A stretch of 64,000 nt of DNA from Microcyclosporella mali (GCA_002785985.1 NHNU01000010.1:806001-870000), one strand, 5' to 3'. Positions 1 through 10,554 are shown, counted from the stretch's first letter. The notes: generated from the sequence alone by a model not told the origin. Translations and numbers: made by a program.

Positions 1-163
1 ACATTCTTGACAGGCCTTCTAAATAGTAACTTTGCCAAAGGGGGAGCTTGTCTTGAAACCCCTTGTATGTCCGGTTATCATAGAATACTCTGATAGCACC
101 GGGATCATATATACCGCCTTTTGAAGGCTCGAATGTGTCGAGGTTGTTGGCATTGGTCGACAT
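1..163 (-). CDS. Partial unknown protein, N-terminal exon
   Basis: An open frame starts at an ATG (complement of 161-163) and runs off the left edge of the window without a stop, giving about 54 residues. It begins MSTNANNLDTFEPSKGG and continues with YDPGAIRVFYDNRTYKG. The composition is ordinary, soluble and rich in Y, D and N, with no signal peptide. I do not recognise the family. It would be transcribed divergently from the helicase gene at 611. The call rests on an uninterrupted frame and protein-like composition only. The ATG could also lie in an internal exon. Confidence 0.45.
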   Translation of the reverse strand, partial: MSTNANNLDTFEPSKGGIYDPGAIRVFYDNRTYKGFQDKLPLWQSYYLEGLSRM

Positions 164-610
164 ATTCGGGGGCTTTCCCTTTGCGTGTCTCAGGTTGAGA
201 GCGGCAAATGGCGAATATTCCTAGATGGCAAATTGCACTCAGATTGTGAAGACGAGCGAGGGCGGGCCAGAAGGTCGAATGGAGGCGGCGCTCATATACA
301 GTCCACTGGTTCGCAATCTGGATGCTTGCAGTGGTCAGTACATAATCCAGGGTCGTGGTTCGGAGGACATGGCGCGGATTGAGGACGTTCCTGCCGGCGA
401 TCTTTCGGGCATCGCCACGTGCTCACGCGCTTCCCTCGATTCGCGTAGCGTGTACCTCTCGCAGGGACATCGTCATCGTCGTCCATTGAGGCGATTCACT
501 TACCTCCATCCCGTCGGCCGTCTTCTCCTTGCAGCGGTATGCCCAGCACGATCCTTTCGAAGTGGTGCGCAGGCTTCTTTGACTGCGGATAGCACTTCAA
601 CCTCCTCGCT
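164..610. promoter_or_regulatory. Divergent intergenic region upstream of the helicase
   Basis: There are about 450 bases between the leftward partial gene and the helicase ATG. Overlapping short open frames on both strands (for example a minus-strand one beginning MDDDDDVPARG) have no recognisable domain. I read the stretch as shared promoter and 5' UTR, although a small first exon of the leftward gene could lie here. Confidence 0.35.
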
Positions 611-3600
611 ATGGTCAAGCTTCAAGCGGCGACACTGGGACCTCAGATCATTCACAGGAAAAGGAAGCGGCCTGCGCCAGACGACGAGCAAGAGACCACA
701 GACACCCAATCAATCCCAGATTCCACAGATACAACGATTTTAGTGCCCACCAAAACAAACGATGGGGGAAAGAAGCCTCGTCGTACGAAGAAGGACGGCC
801 AGACTGCATCGCTGAAGCGGAACAACTCCTCGGCGGCAGTCGAGACGACGATACCATGGCCGGCCGAGTTTACCGCCCTCGAGCAGACACATAGAGCCAT
901 GAACCTCGTCTATACATTCTGCTGCACCCGCAAGCACTTTGCGACTACACTCGAGAATCTACGGACCACCGTCGAAGCCAACATCAAGAGGGAGCTCAAA
1001 GTCGAAGATGTGGCCAAGATCAAGTTACTCATACCACAGGCAGTCAACTTTCTGTATGTTGACCAGACCATGCTGGAGGTAGCATTGATGGGAGAGGAGG
1101 ATATGAGGAAAGGCAAAGCAGCGAACGATTTCTTCCCTTCGCATCCCGCTGAAGAACGCAACGTGCGCGAAGGTCTGGGTACAGATGAGCATGTCGAGGT
1201 GCTGTTCTTCGAATTTGTTGATGGAGATCTGAAGCGACAAGTGAAGGATCCTAAGACTGGCGAGGCTACCAAGGCTACTCGTAAGCTACGGGAAGAAGAC
1301 TTGAAAATGCCAGTGTTCAGCCAGAAGCAGATGATGAACTTGATTGCGAAGAGGAATGTCAAGTTCCCATCAGCGATCAATGCTTGGCTCAATGATTGTG
1401 CAGACCTCGGCGTCGATCCTGTACAGCGTATGGAGGAGGAGCACAAACAGTACATCCCAGTTCCGTCCGATACCAGAGGCGCAACCCCGCCTCCCGACAC
1501 ATTGCCGGCCAGCATTCCAGACGATCGAAAGCTCATATCTGAAATTATCGAAGAACTGAAAGGCTTGGAATGGTACACAGGTCAGATCGTCCCGGACGGG
1601 CACCGCGTGTTCGATCCGCAACAGCCAGTATATGGAGAACTCAACTTTGAGCTAAGCCAAGATATCGTGAATGCTTTATACAACACCCGTGGTATTCAAC
1701 AGCTGTACAGTCATCAAGCTGAAGCCATCAATGCCTTGAATGATGGACAAAATGTGATCATAGCCACGTCAACGAGTTCTGGCAAGTCTCTGATCTACCA
1801 ACTGCCGGTCCTTAATGCTCTGGAAAGTGACCCGCAGACTAGAGCGATGTACATCTTTCCAACAAAGGCGCTCGCGCAAGACCAGCGAAGGAGTTTGAAG
1901 GAGCTGCTTGGCTATCTGTCCGGACTAGAAGACTTGGTGTGCGATACCTTCGACGGTGACACTCCATTCTCAGAGCGCAACTATCTCAGAGACGAAGCAC
2001 GCATTATATTCACGAATCCTGACATGCTGCATCTCACCATTCTACCACAAGAGGAAAGTTGGCGAACATTCCTCAAGAACTTGCGATACGTCGTCATGGA
2101 TGAGCTGCATGTCTACAACGGACTTTTCGGCGCACATGTCGCACTTATCATGCGACGATTAAGGCGAATTTGTGCCGCTGTTGGCAACCGTAAGGTCAAA
2201 TTTATTTCGTGCTCTGCGACTGTCGCCAATCCCGAAGAACATATGAAGACCATATTTGGCATCGAAGATGTCAAATTGATCGACTTCGATGGTTCACCTT
2301 GCGGTCGCAAGGAGTTTGTCTGCTGGAACACACCATTCAAGGATCCGGGCGACCCAACAAGTGGACGTGGGGATACGTTCATGGAGACTGCCAGACTCTT
2401 TTGTCAGTTGGTTCTGCGGGGTGTCAGAGTGATTTGCTTTTGCAGGATTAGAAAGCAATGCGAAATTCTCACAACCTCTATCAAGAACGAGCTCGAGGCT
2501 CTTGGCCGTACCGAGGTCATGGCGAGAGTGATGGCATATCGAGGTGGATATACTGCGCAAGACAGACGACGCATCGAGAAGGAAATGTTTGACGGCAAGC
2601 TTGTGGGTATCATCGGTACAAGCGCACTTGAGTTGGGAGTTGATATTGGCAGTCTTGACGCCGTCATATCCCATGGCTTCCCGTTCACCATTGCCAACTT
2701 GAGACAACAGTCTGGACGAGCAGGGCGGCGAAATAAAGACAGTCTGTCAGTACTGGTCGGAGATTGTTTTCCAACAGATCAATATTTCATGCAAAACCCA
2801 GATGAGATCTTCACAAGACCAAATTGCGAGCTTCAGGTCGACTTGACGAATCTGCTCGTGCTTGAAGGCCATATTCAGTGTGCTGCTCAAGAGATGCCGG
2901 TCAATGCGGACGAAGATGACAAGTACTTTGGCAAGCAGTTGAAGGAGATATGTGAAGAACGTCTACGGACAGACGATCTTGGCTTCTTCCACACAGCAGA
3001 TCGATTCCTGCCTCATCCTTCGCGGTCAGTCGCAATCAGGGATACTGAGGACAGTCATTTCGCGATCATCGATACCACGCATGGAAAGAACATCGTGCTG
3101 GAAGAGCTCGAAGCAAGCCGCGCCTTCTTCACCATATATGAGGGTGGTATCTTCTTACATCAAGGTCGAAAGTATCTCGTCAAGCAGATGAGCACGGAGC
3201 GAATGATCGCGAAGGTTGAGTACGTGAAGGTGGATTGGATCACACAACAACGCGACTTCACCGACATTGATCCTATTGAGACCGAAGCCATTCGTCGCAT
3301 CCCTGGTTCCCTGAGTCGAGCGTTTTTCGGCACAATCAAAGTCTTGCAGAATGTGTTTGGCTTCTTCAAGCTTGATAAGAAGAACCGAATCCTAGACGCT
3401 GTGCAAGTGGACAATCCCCCTATCATCATCTTCAGCAAAGGCATGTGGCTCGATGTCCCAAGGTCTGCCGTCGATATCCTCAACTCTAGACGCTTGAATC
3501 TCGCTGCAGGCATACATGCCGCAGAACACGCCATACTCAGTCTCATGCCTAATTTTGTTATTTCGATGCCGGGAGATGTCAAGACAGAGTGCAAGGTCGC

Positions 3601-4108
3601 CATCAAAGAATTCTCGAAGAAGGAGACTACGCGGAAACGACCAGCCAGACTTACCTTCTACGACGACAAAGGAGGCCAGCATGGTTCAGGAATTGCTGCC
3701 AAGGCGTTCGAGTTCATTGATCTCCTTCTCAATCAAGCTTGCGACCGAGTCGAAGCCTGCCATTGTCTCGAAGGCTGTCTTGAATGCTGCTGTAGTGAGC
3801 GGTGCAAGGAAGCCAATCAGGTCATGTCCAAGGCAGGTGCAGAAGTCATTCTCAAATCGCTGCTGAACAAGGAAATCGATATCGACAATCTGCCGTGGGG
3901 TCCTGAAGACGAGCGAATTCCTGCCGGTATCGAGACGGTAATCTTGGCAGACGAAGTACGGCCACGGGCCGGAAGATTGGTCGAAGTTATTGAAGTCAAG
4001 CGTGAGGGCCGTGGTATGAGAACTGTTGTGGTTGGCACCGAGGGACAAACGATGGATAGTGATGACGAGCCTATTGTTATCAAGGATGAGCCGGAAGATG
4101 AGTCCTGA
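611..4108 (+). CDS. HRQ1: Hrq1-like ATP-dependent 3'-5' DNA helicase (RecQ4-related)
   Basis: An intronless superfamily 2 helicase of 1165 residues. Family members act in the nucleus on interstrand crosslinks and at telomeres. Visible: Walker A STSSGKSLIYQLP near residue 390, DELH as motif II near 497, SCSAT (motif III), a helicase C domain with GTSALELGVDIGSLDAV, and the arginine finger region QQSGRAGRR near 699. The C-terminus has the DUF1998-type cysteine cluster CHCLEGCLECCCSERC near 1050, typical of Hrq1. The length is close to yeast Hrq1. The basic N-terminus (residues 17-21, RKRKR, and further K/R runs) suggests nuclear localisation. The ATG at 611 gives the full N-terminus; other upstream frames overlap out of phase. 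The C-terminus ends in an acidic tail that contains a SUMO-like IKDEPED motif. Confidence 0.93.
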   Translation: MVKLQAATLGPQIIHRKRKRPAPDDEQETTDTQSIPDSTDTTILVPTKTNDGGKKPRRTKKDGQTASLKRNNSSAAVETTIPWPAEFTALEQTHRAMNLVYTFCCTRKHFATTLENLRTTVEANIKRELKVEDVAKIKLLIPQAVNFLYVDQTMLEVALMGEEDMRKGKAANDFFPSHPAEERNVREGLGTDEHVEVLFFEFVDGDLKRQVKDPKTGEATKATRKLREEDLKMPVFSQKQMMNLIAKRNVKFPSAINAWLNDCADLGVDPVQRMEEEHKQYIPVPSDTRGATPPPDTLPASIPDDRKLISEIIEELKGLEWYTGQIVPDGHRVFDPQQPVYGELNFELSQDIVNALYNTRGIQQLYSHQAEAINALNDGQNVIIATSTSSGKSLIYQLPVLNALESDPQTRAMYIFPTKALAQDQRRSLKELLGYLSGLEDLVCDTFDGDTPFSERNYLRDEARIIFTNPDMLHLTILPQEESWRTFLKNLRYVVMDELHVYNGLFGAHVALIMRRLRRICAAVGNRKVKFISCSATVANPEEHMKTIFGIEDVKLIDFDGSPCGRKEFVCWNTPFKDPGDPTSGRGDTFMETARLFCQLVLRGVRVICFCRIRKQCEILTTSIKNELEALGRTEVMARVMAYRGGYTAQDRRRIEKEMFDGKLVGIIGTSALELGVDIGSLDAVISHGFPFTIANLRQQSGRAGRRNKDSLSVLVGDCFPTDQYFMQNPDEIFTRPNCELQVDLTNLLVLEGHIQCAAQEMPVNADEDDKYFGKQLKEICEERLRTDDLGFFHTADRFLPHPSRSVAIRDTEDSHFAIIDTTHGKNIVLEELEASRAFFTIYEGGIFLHQGRKYLVKQMSTERMIAKVEYVKVDWITQQRDFTDIDPIETEAIRRIPGSLSRAFFGTIKVLQNVFGFFKLDKKNRILDAVQVDNPPIIIFSKGMWLDVPRSAVDILNSRRLNLAAGIHAAEHAILSLMPNFVISMPGDVKTECKVAIKEFSKKETTRKRPARLTFYDDKGGQHGSGIAAKAFEFIDLLLNQACDRVEACHCLEGCLECCCSERCKEANQVMSKAGAEVILKSLLNKEIDIDNLPWGPEDERIPAGIETVILADEVRPRAGRLVEVIEVKREGRGMRTVVVGTEGQTMDSDDEPIVIKDEPEDES

Positions 4109-4463
4109 GAAGCAAGGATCACGCCTAAAACACAGAGTGGTCTTTCTCAATGGTCATCTTGACTCAACCTAATAGCCCCCAAGCTCTCCGGATAAAGCTG
4201 CGGCTGAAATAGCTCTGCTGCAGCTCTGGATATCGGCTGTGGGAGCTTCATCCCACTAACCACATAACGTCAGTCGGTAATTGAGACTAAATTGAGCAAT
4301 GATCCCAGCAGCATGATTGTGCTGGTAGGGTGGACTTCCCGGCATTGCTTAAATGCTCGCGTGCCTGTCGATCTAGAGCTGGAAAAGCTAAGTTACCTGC
4401 ACACTATCTCTTCTCCTGCCGACAAGAGCTATCACTTTTTGGTGTGCCCCACCTTGTTCGGCC

Positions 4464-5861
4464 ATGGTCACAATCACAGGAGTTACCACGAGGGATGTAA
4501 GGTTCCCAGTAAGTAGAGACATTCATTAACAACGTTCTTCTTAAGGCTAATAGTGGCAGACGTCCCTCGACAAGACTGGCAGTGATGCCATGAACGCCGC
4601 TGGAGACTACTCTGCCGCATACTGCATCATCCATACTACGGACTCGTACACTGGCCATGGCATGACCTTCACAATTGGACGAGGCAACGAAATAGTCTGC
4701 CAAGCTATCGCTCTACTCGGCCAACGGATCATCGATCGAACGCTGGACTCCCTAGTAGTCGACTGGGGTAAGACATGGCGCTACCTGGTCAGCGATAGTC
4801 ATTTGCGATGGATTGGTCCAGAGAAGGGCGTCATCCACCTCGCACTAGGAGCTCTGGTGAATGGTATCTGGGACCTTTGGGGCAAAGTGCTGGGCAAGCC
4901 CGTATGGCTTATTGTAGCAGAGATGACACCGGAAGAGCTTGTGAAATGCATTGACTTCAGGTATATCACGGATGCCATCACACCTGAAGAGGCAGTCGTT
5001 ATGTTGAAAGAGCTAGAGACAGGCAAGGCGGAGAGAATACAACAGGCCGAAGCGAACAGAGCCGTACCAGCATACACTACAAGTGCAGGCTGGCTAGGCT
5101 ATGGCGAGCAGAAGATGAAAGCTCTTTTGCAAGAGACCCTCGCTCAAGGATACAAGCACTTCAAATTGAAGGTCGGGACAAGTATCGAGCAGGACAAACA
5201 GAGACTACGCATCGCCAGAGACGTTATTGGCTATGACAAAGGGAACATCCTTATGGTCGACGCAAACCAAGTCTGGAGCGTGCCCGAAGCTATCACCTAC
5301 ATGCAAGAACTCGCCCAGTTCAAGCCGTGGTTCATCGAAGAGCCAACGTCCCCCGACGACGTCTACGGGCACAAAGCCATTCGCGAGGCGCTCAAACCTC
5401 TTGACATCGGCGTTGCTACCGGAGAGATGTGCCAAAATCGCGTGATCTTCAAGCAACTTATCATGCAAGGCGCTATCGACGTATGCCAAATCGACGCCTG
5501 TAGGATGGGTGGTGTGAACGAGGTGCTCGCTGTTCTGCTCATGGCGAAGAAGTATGGTGTTCCTATTGTCCCGCATTCTGGAGGTGTGGGCCTGCCGGAG
5601 TATACGCAGCACCTGAGCACGATCGATTATGTGGTGGTGAGTGGGGAATTGAGCGTGCTGGAGTATGTGGATCATCTGCACGAGCACTTTCTGAATCCGG
5701 CTGTTATTGAGGACGGGCATTATTTGACGCCGAATGAGGCTGGATATTCCGTGGAGATGAAAGCCGAATCCATGGACAGATACGAATTCCCTGGGAAGGA
5801 GGGGGTCAGTTGGTGGAGGAGTGAGGAGGCGAAGGCTATCTTGGAGGGAGAAAGGTTGTAG
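4464..5861 (+). CDS. L-fuconate dehydratase-like enolase-superfamily enzyme (ENOSF1-type)
   Basis: A two-exon gene: 4464-4508 and 4560-5861, with a 51-nt intron (GTAAGT donor, CTAAT branch-like site, CAG acceptor). It encodes 448 residues, beginning MVTITGVTTRDVRFP, which is where the family normally starts; the internal ATG at 4590 would cut off the N-terminal cap. Mandelate racemase-type catalytic residues are in order and at the spacing of bacterial L-fuconate dehydratase: KLK (about 217), D in MVDANQ (248), E in FIEEP (274), E in ATGEMC (302), D in QIDACR (326) and H in PHSGG (353). The family removes water from L-fuconate or related aldonic acids to give 2-keto-3-deoxy acids, using Mg2+. 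The exact sugar acid is inferred from similarity. Confidence 0.93.
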
Positions 5862-6613
5862 TGGAGATGTGCATGGCAAGTCTGGTGAACTTCATCTGTC
5901 TGTTTCAGGTCTTTGCTCACTCTGTCAAGGGCGGGCTGCCTGTCAATACGATAGACACGTTCCAAGGAAATGAGCAACATTACCCGCAATAGTCGAATGT
6001 TCGATCGAACCTCTGGTAGGTTTCTGGGTGAGTAGTTCATCGCATGCTATGCATATCTCAGAGACGTCGGGAAAAGCCAGGATCAACTGAGATGACCAAG
6101 AGTCACTTAAAGATATGAACATTCTGCTGTGGGACTCGTGAATGAACCATACAGGAGCTAACTATTATGCCACTTGAGATCATATCATTCGCACGATCAG
6201 GCACTGGACTCAAAGCAAGTGTCAGCCAGCTCAAGTGCGCATAAATGTTATATCAATTGAGGCGAAGATGCTGTGCGGTCCTCAAGCCAAGGGGAATGCC
6301 GGACGAAGGGCTCCTTGAATCTCCCGCACCAAGCATACATCAAGCACAAAGTGGAATGGATTCGACTACGTTCGATGGCGCTCTTGCTCATCCAGAAAGT
6401 CCATTCTTTGGATCCTGTTGCTCAGATAATCATGATGTTCTGCTGCAGCACCACGGCGAGTGAAGAGTTCACAGGATTATCTCTGACACAAAAACTTTGG
6501 GCAACAGCCGCAGCGCTGTCAGACCATAGGCACTTATCTCCTGCGCAATTGTACAAGACGTTTCTTCGTGTTGATCTTCCATCTCTCGTCTTTCAAAATT
6601 CATGGAGCTATCA
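5862..6613. other. Intergenic region, convergent 3' ends
   Basis: About 750 bases lie between the stops of the fuconate dehydratase and the leftward SnoaL-like gene. A plus-strand open frame at 6273-6665 has no recognisable domain and overlaps the SnoaL stop; I do not call it a gene. Nothing else is visible. Confidence 0.4.
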
Positions 6614-7141
6614 TTATGATGTCTCCCCTTTCATGACGTCCGGGTTACCCAAATTGCCCATATAAACCAGATTCCGTTTGCTGATAAGCCACATTCCCGA
6701 TGCACCAGGCAATGTACCTTCCCCGTCAGCTCGCACCAGAGTGTCTTCATATCGGCCATAGGCAGTGACCTGATCGTTTTTCCACTTGCCCTGCCCGAAA
6801 TGAACGCCTTGGTAATGTGTGGAAGCCGTAGCGCTCTTGCCATCCGCGGCAATCTCGATGGTCTGTGTTGAGATAGAATGATGGGAAGTGATTGGAGAAA
6901 GCCTGATGGAGCATCAGCCACGGGCTACACACAGACCTGACCAGGAACGAGACCTCTTTTCCAGCTTCGCAATCATGGTGACACAGCCAACTACCTGTCC
7001 TCCAAGTGGCGGGTAATGAGCCTCAACATCCTCGGCGAAGACATCCTTCAGAAGCTGAAAATTCTTCGTGTCTAAAGCGATACAGTATCGTGATATTGTG
7101 TTCTGTATCGCTCTATAGTCGATAGCATTGGCTTGCGACAT
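6614..7141 (-). CDS. SnoaL-like (NTF2 fold) small protein
   Basis: A two-exon gene: 7141-6954 and 6902-6614, with a 51-nt intron (GTCTCG donor, CTGAT branch-like site, CAG acceptor). It encodes 158 residues. The N-terminal helix DYRAIQNTISRYCIALDTKN is the typical start of SnoaL-like polyketide-cyclase or hydratase-fold proteins. Exon 2 gives LSPITSHHSISTQTIEIAAD and then GVHFGQGKW, the usual beta-sheet core. The splice restores the family reading EKR-LSPITSHH, whereas either open frame alone is truncated. The family includes cyclases, hydrolases and many proteins of unknown role, so no substrate is proposed. It lacks a signal peptide and is probably cytosolic. Confidence 0.85.
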
Positions 7142-7499
7142 GATCGATAGTTGATGACAATGGGAAAGCTCTTGTTCGGACTATAATGCAGCACAGTACA
7201 GCCTGGAGCTTCAATTGCTACCTCCTAGCGTTATAGACTTTTCGGCCCCTCCGAAGTCATGTCGGAGCATTAGATGTGGGGAACATTGGTTCTTGTGATA
7301 CATGTATATTTCAAGTCCGGGTCTATAGGCGTACACAAAGGGCACTGATAACATTAGTACATCGTTCAGACTTGTGGAAGGATGTAATTCATAGATTTTG
7401 GGTTGCCGATTATCTATGGCCACTGTCCCGGGGTGTATCAATGAGCTCTATATACCATGATAAAGATTTTTCTTCGAGTTGAATTGTGATTCAACATGA
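7142..7499. other. Intergenic region
   Basis: About 360 bases between the SnoaL-like start and the tRNA. I see no protein or RNA feature. It should contain the promoter of the leftward gene. Confidence 0.35.
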
Positions 7500-7598
7500 G
7501 GCCTGGTGGTCTAGTGGTATGATTGTCGCTTCGGGATTCTCCCTCCAACCATCGTTGGGAAATGTGACAGGCCCCGGGTTCAAATCCCGGCCAGGCCC
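7500..7598 (+). tRNA. tRNA-Pro(CGG) with 27-nt intron
   Basis: A cloverleaf can be drawn by hand. The acceptor stem is GGCCTGG (7500-7506) with CCAGGCC (7591-7597). The D-arm/A box TGGTCTAGTGG is present. The anticodon stem is GTCGC (7525-7529) with GTGAC (7564-7568). The loop is TT-CGG-G, with anticodon CGG at 7532-7534. An intron of about 7536-7562 follows position 37, the standard tRNA intron site. The T-arm is CCGGG-TTCAAAT-CCCGG, holding the B box GGTTCAAATCC. A short T run (TTTCGTTTT) just downstream fits a Pol III terminator. The mature length is 72 nt without CCA. Confidence 0.93.
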
Positions 7599-7914
7599 TT
7601 TCGTTTTGCCTCGTCGCTGTGGAATATGTCTTTTGGTTGCGATGTTTTGGCCTGTTCCAGCCTTGAGCTCTGCCACACCAAGGACTCTTCAAACAGATCA
7701 ATAAATCTTACCCGCTCTATGTCTACCTCTATCAATGTTGGAAGACATATGAGAAGAGACGAATAAGCGACAGACACAAGCCGTGTTATCATGCTTACAC
7801 GATCGTCCACACCAGTGGACAACGCCATAATGGGTATCATAGGTGATCATACTGAGAAAATGCCATGCCAAACTCACCCGCTCAAGACTCCGTCAGAAAC
7901 ACCTCCACCCGCCC
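7599..7914. other. Intergenic region downstream of the tRNA
   Basis: About 315 bases between the tRNA and the stop of the leftward F-box-like gene. Apart from the T-rich Pol III terminator at the very start, nothing is visible. Confidence 0.3.
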
Positions 7915-9129
7915 TTACAACCCACTGGAAACCGAATAGCAGGTCGCTTTCCCACACTTCTCGCAGACCTCGTTGCTTGGCCAGAACCTCTCCGGTTTGG
8001 ACGCACCTGCTGGCTGCTCACCGAAGAGTAGCACTTTTCGCTTAGAAAGAAGCTCTTTGGCAAACTCCGCAAGATCTGAATAGGTCCGGCCTGCCTCGAC
8101 TTGGGCGACGACTTCGGTCTCGCAGCAGAGACATTTAACGTTCGAGACTCTGCCGCCAGGGGTCTGGAACTTGACGTCGGCGACGATCTGTGATACATTA
8201 GTACTGCCTGAGATGTAGAGATGGCCGGAGCAACACACCTTGCCGGTAGGAAGTCGTTGCAAGTTGTAAAGGACGTGAAAATCTAAAGATACTGGAAACA
8301 TTCGAGTGGGAGCGACGAAACGCAGCGTGATGAAGCTGAGATGCTCTGCCACAGATCGAGACATCCACTTCTCCAGCACTTCACGATTGGTAATGCTCAG
8401 ATCCTCGAAGAGGCTGTTGTCGTTCTTTTGGAAGACAAAACGGTTGCACCCGTAGAAGATCGACAGGACCTCACTTCTCAGCTGCTGGTTGACCATGGCA
8501 ATCACAGGCTCCAAAGGAAACCTCCGAAAGACCTTGGACTTGGACTTCACGGGCTGCTTGCACGGCCGCACTTGTCGGAGTTGAGCATCAAGTGGAGCGA
8601 TATCTAGGCTCAATTCATTGTAGATCTGGTTGCGAATTTCAGGTGGAAGGGTAATCAGGTTCAATGCTGGTTCTCGAGACTTGACGGAAGTACGGAGAGA
8701 CGGTCGGTCTTCGACCTTTGAGGCCTTCTTTGGCCTTGAGGCTTTGCGTGGTAGAGCACTTTGCCGCCAGTCGTCGGGCTGACCATGCTTCTTCGATGAC
8801 CTCGATTTCGGTCTGCCCGACTTGGCGAGCTCTTTGTGCAGAGGCAAAAACCCATACCGCGGCCCTGGCCATGTGCTGCACGTGGTAGGGGGATCAAATC
8901 CGAAGCACAGGCGCGGTGCATGCTCGTCGAGCTTCATTTGCCCGAATTGAATCATGATATCGACCACTTCCGCCGTATTGCCGCTCATGGCCTCGACTTG
9001 GTCGACGGCATGGTCGAGCACCAGGTCTGACTGAAGCTCTTGTGCTCGCTCAAATTCAGCGATGCTAGTTACATACATTGCGGGCCTGCGTCGCTTGTGG
9101 TACTTTCGAGGGGTCGGATTGCGCGGCAT
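7915..9129 (-). CDS. F-box-like / 2EXR-type fungal protein
   Basis: A single exon of 404 residues. The N-terminus is basic (PRKYHKRRRP). Around residue 160 comes LITLPPEIRNQIYNELSL, the F-box-like helix of a very large Dothideomycete family. It is followed by the usual VNQQLRSEVLSIFYGCNRF segment. The C-terminal part carries CxC and CxxC pairs (CLCCETE; CEKCGKATC), so it may bind a metal. Such proteins are assumed to be substrate adaptors, but most members have no tested function. The start is the ATG followed by PRNPTPRK; the divergent neighbour begins 360 bases away. Confidence 0.8.
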   Translation of the reverse strand: MPRNPTPRKYHKRRRPAMYVTSIAEFERAQELQSDLVLDHAVDQVEAMSGNTAEVVDIMIQFGQMKLDEHAPRLCFGFDPPTTCSTWPGPRYGFLPLHKELAKSGRPKSRSSKKHGQPDDWRQSALPRKASRPKKASKVEDRPSLRTSVKSREPALNLITLPPEIRNQIYNELSLDIAPLDAQLRQVRPCKQPVKSKSKVFRRFPLEPVIAMVNQQLRSEVLSIFYGCNRFVFQKNDNSLFEDLSITNREVLEKWMSRSVAEHLSFITLRFVAPTRMFPVSLDFHVLYNLQRLPTGKVCCSGHLYISGSTNVSQIVADVKFQTPGGRVSNVKCLCCETEVVAQVEAGRTYSDLAEFAKELLSKRKVLLFGEQPAGASKPERFWPSNEVCEKCGKATCYSVSSGL

Positions 9130-9489
9130 GTGCGAGGTCAGCGTGAGATAGATGCTTGATGATGGCCTTGCGGCGGAATCAGAATGTGGACATGAGGTGG
9201 AGAGGTGAGAGAGTGTCTTGAAGTATCATTGAACGCGAGTTTGATGGTCTAGTGATTTGTTTGCGCGAACATGCGGTGGTGAAGAAGGAAGTCATGCCCA
9301 GGACAAGAAAGAGGCGGGCACATCGGGCACAGCAGTGCAGGTGCTCTGGTCGGATGGCTGAACCGAGGCAGCCGAGCCGTGAAGACCCTTCAGGCCTCAG
9401 GCACCACTGTCAGTAAGTACTCTCGCCGCGGAGGTCTGCTCCAGGATCTCGAATGTGTCTTGCAATACCATTGATATTCGTCCATCGAC
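9130..9489. promoter_or_regulatory. Divergent promoter between the F-box-like gene and uS3m gene
   Basis: A 360-base space separates two divergent ATGs (9129 minus, 9490 plus). It holds no credible frame. It should carry both promoters; no TATA box or defined operator is evident. Confidence 0.4.
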
Positions 9490-10554
9490 ATGCCCCCCAT
9501 GAGGCCGCCGATACCGCGCGGCACTTTTGCCTCACACTCGAAACATCTCCGGCAGAAGCGATTGGCATCCACACTGCCTCCTCTGCCTCAACAGCCACTA
9601 TGGCGCGGCCAGGACCCGAATACGCGAGTGGGCGCCTCCATCACGGGCGGTATGGAATGGCAAACCTCTACCTACAGTTACAACAAAGCACACGAAAAGA
9701 CGCTACCGGTCGTATCGAACAATCTGGAGAAGCTCATCGAAGCGTATGTCACAATGAAAAGTGTCGACAACACCGGCAAAGACCCGAGAGCAGTTCGAAC
9801 AGCATTGGCCGCGAGACGAAAGAGTGCGGAGAAGGTGTATGTCAGCAAGCCGCATGTGAAAGACTTCGGGGACAGAGTCGAGGTGACGGCGTTTGTCTTC
9901 GACGGCAAAGAGGCAGCGCGAGAGGCGGTTGATAGAAGAAGACCAGCAACGGGGGCGATCGGGCATGCGTCAAGAAAACCTGGCGCGTTGAGCGACTTAA
10001 TCCTGGATGCAGAACAACAAAAAGGTCTGCAGGTTCTCGTTGCCAGACTATATGGCAAGAGAGTGGACCTCAAACTGGTCAAATTGAAGAAGCCACACTT
10101 GGATGCAGACATTCTAGCAGCAGTAGTTGCGCAGCGTCTCAAAGATCGTCGAAATACACCTCGCAGAGTCATTCGGGACGCAACATGGAGAGCGCCTCTC
10201 CCAAACGCGCAGGTCGTCGAGGACATCCTGCAAGCCAAGCATCAACGGCAACCAACGAAATTCTCTTGGGCTGACTTCACCATGGGAAACACCGTACGCA
10301 CCAACGCAACCTCAATCGTTGATCAGCTGGCTCTCAGCCAAGTCAGCAGTGTGGAAGTGGAAGCGGCAGGTCGTCTGACGAAGCGTTTGACTGCCAACAG
10401 ATCGCAGCGCAAGATGGCGAGAAGAGGTGCTACTTCGAAGGCCAAGGGATATATGCTCAGAGGGTTCAGAAAGGCGCATGTACAATATGCTTTTGCGGGC
10501 GGAAAGAGAAGAGTGGGACAATTTGGTATTCGGGTGTCTCTGGGTCATGCATAG
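9490..10554 (+). CDS. Mitochondrial small-subunit ribosomal protein uS3m, nuclear-encoded
   Basis: An intronless frame of 354 residues. The N-terminus is basic, rich in R, K and S, and almost free of acidic residues for about 40 residues (RGTFASHSKHLRQKRLAST), as expected of a mitochondrial import signal. The middle has SNNLEKLIEAYVTMKS and LVARLYGKRVDLKLVKLKK followed by HLDADILAAVVAQRLKDRRN. This order of motifs is the signature of fungal mitochondrial Rps3/Var1. The C-terminus, GRLTKRLTANRSQRK to RRVGQFGIRVSLGHA, is the S3 C-terminal domain. In many Ascomycota this gene is in mitochondrial DNA inside an rnl intron; here it is nuclear and has normal nuclear codon use. The assignment is from remembered motif order, not a search. 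Confidence 0.8.
   Translation: MPPMRPPIPRGTFASHSKHLRQKRLASTLPPLPQQPLWRGQDPNTRVGASITGGMEWQTSTYSYNKAHEKTLPVVSNNLEKLIEAYVTMKSVDNTGKDPRAVRTALAARRKSAEKVYVSKPHVKDFGDRVEVTAFVFDGKEAAREAVDRRRPATGAIGHASRKPGALSDLILDAEQQKGLQVLVARLYGKRVDLKLVKLKKPHLDADILAAVVAQRLKDRRNTPRRVIRDATWRAPLPNAQVVEDILQAKHQRQPTKFSWADFTMGNTVRTNATSIVDQLALSQVSSVEVEAAGRLTKRLTANRSQRKMARRGATSKAKGYMLRGFRKAHVQYAFAGGKRRVGQFGIRVSLGHA

Noticed and set aside
225..743. 172-residue plus-strand frame overlapping the helicase start
   Set aside because: Low-complexity, no domain, overlaps the clear helicase N-terminus in another frame.
910..1578. 222-residue minus-strand open frame
   Set aside because: It lies wholly inside the helicase gene and is Ser/Arg-rich antisense translation with no domain.
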